A stretch of DNA of 64,000 nt from Bacillota bacterium (lineage in GTDB: Bacteria > Bacillota > Clostridia > Oscillospirales > Acutalibacteraceae), in contig JAEWYE010000008.1 in assembly GCA_023458755.1 (NCBI GenBank), positions 1 through 64,000 of the forward strand. The letters are read 5' to 3'. Of this stretch, positions 43,701 through 50,837 are shown piece by piece (within the stretch, counting starts at the first letter, position 1; each line of letters begins with the position of its first letter). The position numbers were made by a program, and so were the translations under genes. The notes under the pieces were generated by a model. That model searched no databases and had not been told where the DNA came from. It saw only the letters and a program-made list of their open reading frames with translations.

Positions 43701-43767
43701 ACTACGAGATAAGATAACGGACGTGTTTATGGAGGAGATCTACAAGACCCTGAGAGAAAGCAAATAA
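40735..43767 (+). CDS. hsdR: Type I restriction endonuclease subunit HsdR (1010 aa)
   Basis: Motor-nuclease subunit. The N-terminal nuclease domain has ERIDLVLFLNGIAIFAVELK (D, then E-x-K at about 157-162). The SF2 helicase has HSAGSGKTNTIAWL (Walker A, about 319-332), VLIDEAHSS (DEAH, about 429), MIAFTATPKPG and a C-terminal motor domain with VLLVANKYQTGFDQP and LSRLNRIFRPYDKR. The C-terminal helical region mediates assembly. The length is typical. Fifteen bases separate it from hsdS. Confidence 0.96.
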   Translation: MPIRADQLQEKKDYQNLILEELRDRNGYVIRNAQTDWDADFAMDKGLLFQFLETTQSEKMEKLRKFYADKTNKTVINYINREITKDRSSLIYVLKNGVEFDNGVKLDLMYRHPATSFNEKLAWQYGQNILSVMEEVYHKEGERIDLVLFLNGIAIFAVELKCNTSGQNYENAINQYKHERDPHTRLFKFKAGVFAAFAMDLNEVYFCTSLRGVNSTFLPFNIGMPKSPDKPYSIGKGNPHNENGINVSYMWEQIWTKEKIILLIERFIFIEKKKEKNTETGKTKVKEAVIFPRYHQLRAVERLVADIKVNRTSQNYLIEHSAGSGKTNTIAWLAHILASLHDTEDKNIFSNIIVITDRIIVDQQLQEAISGIDHKTGLLKVLDEKCHSDDLAQALRGNTKIIVTTIHKFFYILEKNLLSLKDKTFAVLIDEAHSSTEGDLMRAVTHVLAGGKVEELPEETPEEESEEELTTDEKIKVERAKAGKQPNVTMIAFTATPKPGTLQLFGTLNDEGKKTCFDLYSMRQAIEEGYILNVLDNYVTWQTYFKINKAIEDDPELQSITAKRKIARFVDLHDTNISQKIEIIIEHFRQNIADSLGGQAKAMVVTSSRPAAVKYKKEFEKYIERNGYTNIRALIAFSGKVTLDGETYTEAGMNGFSEETLRDEFDKGIYQVLLVANKYQTGFDQPKLVAMYVDKKLRGVSAVQTLSRLNRIFRPYDKRTFILDFKNKAEDIVKAFAPFYEETELFDTISPSDIRRLEEEIEFYNILTDNDITEFNDLLYLPKRTAKQKQRMWALLDNAAREVRKKNTEEQFAIRTTIRRFLKSYCFLIQATCYENVELHKRYNYLSYLVKELDIKGGNDFDIADKITVSGFEQKQTGVMANPEVESKPELKMKAPKPAQPEAEQLKMLSVIIEEINTIYGSKGDTGVRTKAAMQIRDILLKDARLKASAKNNPYSDFKFTYKDSVSDALVEGYDQNVDFYTLLLGNEELRDKITDVFMEEIYKTLRESK

Positions 43768-43850
43768 ACTATGCAGCTTTGCTGACAACGGGCAGCTCTG
43801 AGCCGCCCTTTCTCTCATTAAAACGAATTATATTCAAGGAGAATGGGCGG

Positions 43851-45443
43851 ATGGAGTATAACTACGACAAAGTAACGCTTGTGCCTATAAACGTATGCAG
43901 GGACAACTATGATGAGGTTGCGGCTGACTTCCTCAAGCATTACGGCTGCGCCCAATATTTAACGACACCAATGCCGGTGCCAATATTTGAGATTGCTCAA
44001 AAGCGTATGTTCCTGACGGTTTATACTAACCAACAGTTGTCGGAAAGCGGAGAAGTTCTGGGAACAATTGCTTTTTTTGACGGCGACTTGGATGTGTACG
44101 ACCCCGGCACTAAAAGTTACATCGGGTTTCCTGTAAAAAAGGGGACGGTCTTGGTCGACTGCACTATTGACCACGAGGGCAGAGAAAATAACACGATGGC
44201 GCATGAATGCGTCCATTGGCATATACATCGTAACTATTTCGGGAATCTCCGCCGGAAAGCGGCTGACTCGGATATAGCATTCCGTTGCCCATCTAGACTG
44301 TCGGACGGTGACGAAGCAACCCGCGACGAGGAACGGATGGAGAAACAGGCTCGTGGCATAGCTCCGCGCATCCTAATGCCGAAAAACTCCACAACAATTA
44401 AACTAAACGAACTTTTTGCCTCCCGTACCGTCCCCCAAGACGGTGAGCGGAGGCTTGCTGCACTTACAGAGATAGTGGACGAATTAGCTGCGTTTTACCA
44501 CGTTTCCAAGATGTCAGCAAAATACCGTATGGTCGACTTGGGTCGTATGACCCACGAAGAAGCTGAGCAGATTTACAACTTCGATAACAATTCGGTGGCA
44601 TGGGACTTCTCTGAGCACCCCCTGACGGTCAAGACGAGTAGCCGTCCGATGACACGCCACATCACCATTGAGCAGGTTATTTATGAGTTTGGCAGGAATG
44701 CGGCTTTTAGAGAAGTGTTACATAGCGGACTGTTCCGCTTTGTCGAGGATGCTTTTGTTATTAACGACCCGAAATATATACATACCGATGATGAGGGTAA
44801 GACTCGGCTGACTCCATATGCGATAAAACATCAACAGGAATGTACACTCATCTTTGAGTACGCCGTTTCTGTCAGCCATAATTACAGCCACACCAATACG
44901 GGAAATTTCCAACCCAATATGATGAATATGCTCACTATGGGCTTCCTCACGAGGGTGGAAACAGAGTATAAAAAGCTGCCAAGGTACACATCAAACGTTC
45001 AGAATGATGCTGCGTTTGATGTAGCCAAGGCTCTGGATGCCGTCAAAGCAGACTTTGACAAGTTCGCCAAAGCGCGTACTGCCTTAGCCCCAGCCACGGA
45101 CTTCTGGGACAGGGTCGATCAGATTAAGACCGCCAAGAGTATAAGAAACAGCACCTTTAAAGACCGTTCCGGTCTTGACGATGCAACGATAAGCAGAATC
45201 AAGCTGAAAAAGACAGCGGTAACGCTCCGTGTCGCCATCGCCGCCTGTTTCGGGCTCGATTTGGATATAGATGAGTCCAAAAAGCTGCTGGCTTTAGCAA
45301 AGCTGGCTCTCAATGACGAACCGGAATGCCTTGCCTATGAGTTTGTTATTATGAACTTCCAGTTTTGCCCTCTGTTCGAAAAAAATGAGGTACTACAGAA
45401 GTTCGGGGTTGAGCCTATCGGGGTTCGTTCGAAGAAAGAATAA
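43851..45443 (+). CDS. ImmA/IrrE-type metallopeptidase (530 aa)
   Basis: Zinc metallopeptidase-like protein. The active-site motif HECVHWH gives His118, Glu119 and His122 (gluzincin HExxH) in an N-terminal domain of the ImmA/IrrE (DUF955) type. The C-terminal 100 residues contain a helical segment (LDDATISRIKLKKTAVTLRVAIA, in the order of an XRE-type HTH) that could bind DNA or another protein. It is far larger than typical ImmA (about 130-180 aa). ATG 43851 follows AAGGAG. It lies 83 bases after hsdR and 20 before mcrB, so it may link the two restriction systems by cleaving a repressor; that is inference. Confidence 0.82.
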   Translation: MEYNYDKVTLVPINVCRDNYDEVAADFLKHYGCAQYLTTPMPVPIFEIAQKRMFLTVYTNQQLSESGEVLGTIAFFDGDLDVYDPGTKSYIGFPVKKGTVLVDCTIDHEGRENNTMAHECVHWHIHRNYFGNLRRKAADSDIAFRCPSRLSDGDEATRDEERMEKQARGIAPRILMPKNSTTIKLNELFASRTVPQDGERRLAALTEIVDELAAFYHVSKMSAKYRMVDLGRMTHEEAEQIYNFDNNSVAWDFSEHPLTVKTSSRPMTRHITIEQVIYEFGRNAAFREVLHSGLFRFVEDAFVINDPKYIHTDDEGKTRLTPYAIKHQQECTLIFEYAVSVSHNYSHTNTGNFQPNMMNMLTMGFLTRVETEYKKLPRYTSNVQNDAAFDVAKALDAVKADFDKFAKARTALAPATDFWDRVDQIKTAKSIRNSTFKDRSGLDDATISRIKLKKTAVTLRVAIAACFGLDLDIDESKKLLALAKLALNDEPECLAYEFVIMNFQFCPLFEKNEVLQKFGVEPIGVRSKKE

Positions 45444-45463
45444 GTTAACGGGAGGTTTTAGTC

Positions 45464-48025
45464 ATGGACAATGCTTACCAATGGGTACCCTTTTACGAGG
45501 CTCTCGCCAACAAACTACTTGCGTACAGCGATAAAAGGAATGAACTCTTTGAGTTGATGAAAAAGGTGCGATCTGAACAACCGCTTATGAAATACCTCAA
45601 CTTTGAGCGCGAGGACTGGTGGGGACCGCGTAACCATCATATGGACCCACTAACCGTGATTGGAATCTTGAATCGCGGAACAACCGATGCCAATAGGATT
45701 AAACTGTCGAAAGTTCTTGCTGAGACATTCGGTGTGGAACTTCCCGCGCCCACTCAATTTGCGGGGATTCCAGTCTTGAACAATATGAACTCCTTCTTTA
45801 ACGGCCCAGATGAGGTCTGGGAACTGTTTATACAAGCAATGGCATCCACGCAGTCAAACAGCTTCTCGTATGAGTTTAAGACTGCCTTTGAAAAGGCTAT
45901 TGCCGTGAAGGGCAATGGTCTGGCTTACATTACGATGGGATTATATTGGATACGCCCCAACGTCTTTATGCCCCTCGATGGTAATTCCAGAGCTTTTGCG
46001 TCAGCACACTATGGCATTACTGTTCCGAGCGGTAATTGCACAGGAGAAGAATACGTCGCTTTCCTGAAAACCCTCAAGGTTAAGGTTGCCGAACGGTCGC
46101 CTGACATGACATTCCCTAAAATATCCTATACCGCTTGGACGCAAAAAGACAGCAAAGCGGATGAGGATTCTATTCAGGCTTCATCGGTCATTGATGAGCA
46201 GCATCAGCGGGCGGCGTTTAAGCAATGGTATTCGAAAAACGTCGGGTCAGCGAATTCGGCCAATACCATATCGACCGCTATTGGTAAAGCGCGGCTGAAA
46301 GATGGGCGGGCAGTATTCGCTATTGCCAGTTTTGACGAACTGGATGCCGTGATAAAAAGCAGCGGTCTTGATGGCTATTTTCAATCAAGCGGCGGAGACT
46401 ATGCCAAGATGGATGCCGTCTTTGAAATTGACACTACCGCTCAGCGCGACGACCTGAAGAGCGGAATCAAGCACTACCTTGCTTTCCTGAAGAGCGAAGG
46501 TGTGACCTCTACTTCTACTACGCCGTCTGCTTCGGTTACGCAAACGCCAAAGTTTGCCAGGAATCTCATTCTTTGCGGCACTCCCGGCACGGGCAAGACA
46601 TACAGCACCGTGCTATATGCTGTTTCGATTATCGAGGAAAAGCCGCTTAATGCTGTCAAAGCCGAGGACTACTCGGCGGTGTTTGCTCGCTACTTGAAAT
46701 ACAAAGAGGACGGTTTGGTAGCATTCACGACGTTTCATCAGTCATTCGGTTATGAGGAGTTTATTGAGGGGATTCGTCCTGTAGTCTCAGCAGAAGAGAA
46801 TGCCGAAACGGGGCGGGATATTGAGTACGAGGTTCATGACGGTATTTTTAAGTCGTTCTGCGACAAAGCTGGAACACCTATCGGTGGTGGTACAAGCGTA
46901 GACTTGGGCTTCGGCAAGAACCCGTCGGTCTGGAAGGTCTCTCTTGAAGGAAGCGGCGACAACCCAACCCGCACGGAGTGTCTCAACAACAACCATATCA
47001 GAATCGGATATGACAGCTACGGCGAAACCCCACCCGACACCTATGAAAAAGGCGATAACGGTAGAAACATTCTGAATGCGTTCTATTATAAGATGCAAAT
47101 TGGGGACATCGTATTCTCATGCTACTCCAACAAGACCATTGATGCTATCGGCGTTATCACGAGCGAACCAGAATGGCACGATGAATACGAGCATTACAAG
47201 CGACTACGCAACGTCAAATGGCTCGTTAAAGACATTAGCGAGGACATCTTTGACCTCAATGCCCAAAGACTGATGATGCAGCCCTCGGTCTACAAGCTGT
47301 CGGTATCGGTGTCGGATGCTCTCCAGATTCTCCGCAAGGTGAAGCCCACCCTTTTCACACCGAGTGTCAAAATTCCGAACCGTGTGTTTATCATCGACGA
47401 AATTAACCGAGGAAACATCTCAAAAATCTTCGGAGAACTGATAACACTCATCGAACCCGCGAAGCGCATCGGGGCAAAGGAACAGCTTCGCGCACGACTG
47501 CCTTATTCAGGGAGAGATTTTGGTGTGCCTGATAATGTCTACCTCATTGGAACGATGAACACCGCCGACCGCTCCATAGCCCTGATTGATACTGCTTTGC
47601 GACGCAGGTTCAGCTTTGTGGAGATGCAGCCGGATTCAGCGACACTTACCGATGTTCTTGTTGACGGTATCGACATTAGCGAAATGCTTGATACCCTAAA
47701 TAAGCGCATCACCGTCCTGCTCGACCGCGAACACACCATCGGGCATTCCTATCTGCTCCCACTGAAAGCCGACCCGACAATTGAACGGCTCGCAGCAATT
47801 TTTGAGAACACGATTGTCCCGCTTCTGCAGGAGTATTTCTATGATGATTACGAAAAAATTCAGCTTGTGCTGGGTGACAACCAGAAGCCAGATGACAGCA
47901 CGCGCTTTATTATAAAGAAGACGGACGCCGTCAAGATGTTTGGGAACGCAGACATTGACTTCCCTGAATATTACGAAACAAATGGCGAGGCGTTTAAGAG
48001 GATTGATGCCTATGCGTTCCTATGA
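45464..48025 (+). CDS. mcrB: McrB-like GTPase/AAA+ restriction protein with internal EVE-like insert (853 aa)
   Basis: Motor subunit of a modification-dependent restriction system. The N-terminal 350 residues are a recognition region not matching classical McrB-N. The AAA+ core has GTPGTGKTYS (about residue 372), FIIDEINRGNISKIFGE (about 642), and the McrB-specific GTMNTADRSIALIDTALRRR (about 693). Between Walker A and B is an insert of about 130 residues (KMQIGDIVFSCYSNKTIDAIGVI, EHYKRLRNVKWLV) that resembles an EVE/PUA-type modified-base-binding fold. RBS GGGAGG before ATG 45464. The stop overlaps mcrC by 20 bases. Confidence 0.9.
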   Translation: MDNAYQWVPFYEALANKLLAYSDKRNELFELMKKVRSEQPLMKYLNFEREDWWGPRNHHMDPLTVIGILNRGTTDANRIKLSKVLAETFGVELPAPTQFAGIPVLNNMNSFFNGPDEVWELFIQAMASTQSNSFSYEFKTAFEKAIAVKGNGLAYITMGLYWIRPNVFMPLDGNSRAFASAHYGITVPSGNCTGEEYVAFLKTLKVKVAERSPDMTFPKISYTAWTQKDSKADEDSIQASSVIDEQHQRAAFKQWYSKNVGSANSANTISTAIGKARLKDGRAVFAIASFDELDAVIKSSGLDGYFQSSGGDYAKMDAVFEIDTTAQRDDLKSGIKHYLAFLKSEGVTSTSTTPSASVTQTPKFARNLILCGTPGTGKTYSTVLYAVSIIEEKPLNAVKAEDYSAVFARYLKYKEDGLVAFTTFHQSFGYEEFIEGIRPVVSAEENAETGRDIEYEVHDGIFKSFCDKAGTPIGGGTSVDLGFGKNPSVWKVSLEGSGDNPTRTECLNNNHIRIGYDSYGETPPDTYEKGDNGRNILNAFYYKMQIGDIVFSCYSNKTIDAIGVITSEPEWHDEYEHYKRLRNVKWLVKDISEDIFDLNAQRLMMQPSVYKLSVSVSDALQILRKVKPTLFTPSVKIPNRVFIIDEINRGNISKIFGELITLIEPAKRIGAKEQLRARLPYSGRDFGVPDNVYLIGTMNTADRSIALIDTALRRRFSFVEMQPDSATLTDVLVDGIDISEMLDTLNKRITVLLDREHTIGHSYLLPLKADPTIERLAAIFENTIVPLLQEYFYDDYEKIQLVLGDNQKPDDSTRFIIKKTDAVKMFGNADIDFPEYYETNGEAFKRIDAYAFL

Positions 48026-49316
48026 TAAGACCTACACTATAACCGAATATGGCGGATTCACGAGGGGCGCGGCTCTTTCCGGCTATCAAGGTTTGCCCGA
48101 AAGAACGTTTGATGCGCTCGAAGCGTTTATACTCGCCAACAGCACAAGTTCGGAAACCGAGGCGGTCGAACTGCTCTCGCTGTCCGCCCGTCGTGGCCTG
48201 GGTAAGATTATCACCGCTCGAAACTACGTCGGATTGATTACGATGGCTGACGGTACGGTCATAGAGATTCTGCCTAAAATATCAGGTGGCGACAATTCCA
48301 TAAGCGAAACAAAGCGGATTTTCCTCAATATGCTGAAAACACTGAGAGATGTGACATTTAAGGATTTTAACGTCTCGCACCTGCATACTGAGCGGTTGAG
48401 CCTGTTTGAAATCTTCATTAAGATGTTCCTCGATGAAGTGTCCATCTTAACGAAACAAGGCTTGAAAGCGGCATACACTCCCATCGAGGATAATGAGAGG
48501 TTCTACAAGGGGAAACTGCTGGTTTCCCAGAATATCAAGCACAATCTTGTAAGCTGCGAGCGGTTCTATGTCCGCTACGACGACTTTAGCATTAACAGAC
48601 CGGAGAACCGACTGATAAAATCCACCCTCGACTTCCTACTGAAAGCCACAGGCGACGGCAACAACCGCCGAAACGCTGCCCGACTTTTATCATTCTTTGA
48701 CGGCGTGGAAAATTCCAAGAGCGTGGACGGTGATTTTTCAAAGTGCTTTGTTGACCGCAGTATGAACCACTATGACAAGGCACTCTCATGGTGCAGGGTT
48801 TTCCTTCGAGGGAACAGCTTCACAGCCTTTGCCGGCAGCGAGGTTGCACTTGCGCTTTTGTTCCCGATGGAGAAGGTGTTCGAGAGTTTCGTTGCGGCGA
48901 AGTTCCGTAGACATATAAAGAGCGGCGTAAACCTGCGGACACAGGATACACGGTTTAGTCTGTTTGACAGCCCGACCCGCGCCTTTGCCCTCCGTCCCGA
49001 CCTCGTTTTGGAGTTCGACGGTCATACAGTCGTGTTGGACACGAAGTGGAAACTGCTCTCAGACAATGCCCGGAACAGCGGGATCTCGCAGTCTGATATG
49101 TACCAAATGTACGCTTATAGCAAGAAATACGACGCAGACGGTATCGTCTTGCTCTACCCTCGTTCAGACGCTGTGAACCGAAGCGACATAAGGTATACAT
49201 CTGAGGATAATGTTAAAGTTGATGTTTCTTTCATCGACCTTAGAAACGCAGACGAGAGCATCACAGATTTGATAGCAGATTCACTGAAAATCATAAACAA
49301 GGTGGTGACAATATGA
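48006..49316 (+). CDS. mcrC: McrC-family endonuclease subunit (436 aa)
   Basis: Nuclease partner of McrB. N-terminal ITEYGGFTRG followed by the McrC motif (NYVGLITMADGTVIEILPKIS). The C-terminal PD-(D/E)XK core is LRPDLVLEFDGHTVVLDTKWK (Asp, then D-x-K). Length is slightly more than E. coli McrC. Start is uncertain between ATG 48006 and 48012; both lie in the end of mcrB, after AGAGG. The stop overlaps the next gene by 4 bases (ATGA). Confidence 0.92.
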   Translation: MPMRSYDKTYTITEYGGFTRGAALSGYQGLPERTFDALEAFILANSTSSETEAVELLSLSARRGLGKIITARNYVGLITMADGTVIEILPKISGGDNSISETKRIFLNMLKTLRDVTFKDFNVSHLHTERLSLFEIFIKMFLDEVSILTKQGLKAAYTPIEDNERFYKGKLLVSQNIKHNLVSCERFYVRYDDFSINRPENRLIKSTLDFLLKATGDGNNRRNAARLLSFFDGVENSKSVDGDFSKCFVDRSMNHYDKALSWCRVFLRGNSFTAFAGSEVALALLFPMEKVFESFVAAKFRRHIKSGVNLRTQDTRFSLFDSPTRAFALRPDLVLEFDGHTVVLDTKWKLLSDNARNSGISQSDMYQMYAYSKKYDADGIVLLYPRSDAVNRSDIRYTSEDNVKVDVSFIDLRNADESITDLIADSLKIINKVVTI

Positions 49317-50383
49317 ATCCAAACGAAAACGCCATAATCCTTAGACCAACGCAGGCGCTCTTTGACGTGACAGACAAGTCCCTCTATTCGTTCAACGAAC
49401 GGGAGGGATTATCGAAGTTCCGAGAAGCCGCCACCGTGGTAGCTCTTGACAGTTTTTTCTCATTGGCAGATTCGGACGCCGCCAAATTCGTCATATACTT
49501 GGGCGAGAAAGTGCCGCATATTCAGAACCTGTTTGATTCATTGAGGGGCAAGAAGGAACTTGTCGCCAAGCTATCTGATAAAGCAAAGCAAAAACTCGCA
49601 AGTGGCGAATGGCACTGGGTGACCACAAAAGACGGCAGCGATTTGCTGACCACCCTGAAAGACGAAGCAGGGCATTTCGCAGAGCAAATCAAAATCGGCG
49701 AGAAAACAATCCGCCCGGATATGATGAATGCCCTCATCAGTTTAACCCAGCAGAGCAATCTTGACGCTCTTACGGACAAGATTGTTGAACTAACGGAGAC
49801 GGTTGAGAGAATCGCCGCCGGGCAGTACAACGACCGCATATCGATGTTCTACGAGGCAAGACAGACCTATATTGAAGCAATGGCTATGTCCGAACCCGAA
49901 GACCGCCGAATTGCGCTACTTAATGCAGCACACTCCGCAAACAAGGCGATTTCCTCTTTGCAGCAGACCGTAAAATACGATTTGACCACTTTGCTGTCGG
50001 CGAAAGGCAAACTCGGCGACAGAACGAAGCTGATTGCAAAATGCTTCTCAATTCTTAACGATTCCGTCCAGATTTCGGTTAATTCCTATGCAGCACTCGG
50101 TGAGAATCGTGCATTGCTTGCAGCGGTGACGTCATACCAGTGTTTTGTGGAGCAGACGCTGTTGGCAATTCCCGAGAAAGCATCGGACAAGAAATACTCT
50201 GGCTGTACATTAGCAGAAATAATGTACTCCTGTGCTGAATTAGACGGCACCGACTGGATAAAGCTTCCTCACGAGATAGTAGGGGCTTGTGAAACGCTTA
50301 TACAAACCGAGCGTGAAACGATAGCGGTTATCGCCGAAGAGTTCGAACCTAAAGAACTTGGAGGGCAAGAAGATGAAGTGTAA
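49313..50383 (+). CDS. Unknown protein coupled to mcrBC (356 aa)
   Basis: No family recognised. The protein is largely helical. The N-terminal RPTQALFDVTDKSLYSF and a coiled-coil-prone middle (LTQQSNLDALTDKIVELTETVERIAAG) are followed by a long helical domain (ISMFYEARQTYIEAMAMSEPE, RTKLIAKCFSILNDSV). It overlaps mcrC by 4 bases and a zinc-ribbon gene by 11, so it is made together with the restriction system. No catalytic motif is visible. It could be a sensor, regulator or structural partner. No transmembrane segment. Confidence 0.8.
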   Translation: MNPNENAIILRPTQALFDVTDKSLYSFNEREGLSKFREAATVVALDSFFSLADSDAAKFVIYLGEKVPHIQNLFDSLRGKKELVAKLSDKAKQKLASGEWHWVTTKDGSDLLTTLKDEAGHFAEQIKIGEKTIRPDMMNALISLTQQSNLDALTDKIVELTETVERIAAGQYNDRISMFYEARQTYIEAMAMSEPEDRRIALLNAAHSANKAISSLQQTVKYDLTTLLSAKGKLGDRTKLIAKCFSILNDSVQISVNSYAALGENRALLAAVTSYQCFVEQTLLAIPEKASDKKYSGCTLAEIMYSCAELDGTDWIKLPHEIVGACETLIQTERETIAVIAEEFEPKELGGQEDEV

Positions 50384-50552
50384 GGCTTGTGGCAAGGAAC
50401 TAATCGGCAAAGAAAAGCTGTTTTGTAAAAGTTGCTGGTCAAAAGGTGCAGACAAGGCGAAAAAAGGTGCGATGGCTGTAGGTGGTCTGACTTTGACCGT
50501 AGTGTCGGTTATCGTTACAAAAGGAAAATTTAAGGGCGGTGGCGACACATAA
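50373..50552 (+). CDS. Zinc-ribbon small membrane protein (59 aa)
   Basis: Four-cysteine zinc-ribbon at the N-terminus (CKACGKE, then LFCKSCW) followed by a basic stretch and one hydrophobic segment (AMAVGGLTLTVVSVIVTKG), probably a single transmembrane helix. GGAGGGC lies 8 bases before ATG 50373, which overlaps the upstream gene by 11 bases. Small Zn-ribbon/TM proteins occur in some defence loci; function here is unknown. Confidence 0.75.
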   Translation: MKCKACGKELIGKEKLFCKSCWSKGADKAKKGAMAVGGLTLTVVSVIVTKGKFKGGGDT

Positions 50553-50573
50553 TGATTCAATGGAGGTGACAGT

Positions 50574-50837
50574 ATGCCTTTCAATGTGGCAGGCAATCTG
50601 GACGAGCCATCCTCAGAGACGCTCCTGCAGCTTATTGACATCAAGGACAAAGAGGCATGCCAATCTATAGGCTATGCGTTTCGTGACGGCGACATCGGCC
50701 CGGATATTGATAGAATCTTACCGCCTGGTTCCCATTTTAGGGCGGCTATCGAGATGAAAAGCATCAGACTGTTATCGAAAAACCACTGGGATTCTTTGAG
50801 AAGTTTTCCGGCGTGGCGTAAAAGAGGTGTCGTATGA
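50574..50837 (+). CDS. Unknown small protein in defence operon (87 aa)
   Basis: Unrecognised protein. It has an acidic N-terminus (NLDEPSSETLLQLIDIKDK), a hydrophobic middle and a basic C-terminus (SLRSFPAWRKRGVV). The start follows ATGGAGGTGACAGT. The stop overlaps the helicase start by 4 bases (ATGA), indicating co-translation; it is a possible helicase partner. No transmembrane segment is obvious. Confidence 0.7.
   Translation: MPFNVAGNLDEPSSETLLQLIDIKDKEACQSIGYAFRDGDIGPDIDRILPPGSHFRAAIEMKSIRLLSKNHWDSLRSFPAWRKRGVV

Noticed and set aside
43770..43850. GGGC/GCCC hairpin after hsdR as an operon terminator
   Set aside because: Stem is only four to five pairs with a poor T-tract, so a break in the operon is not supported.
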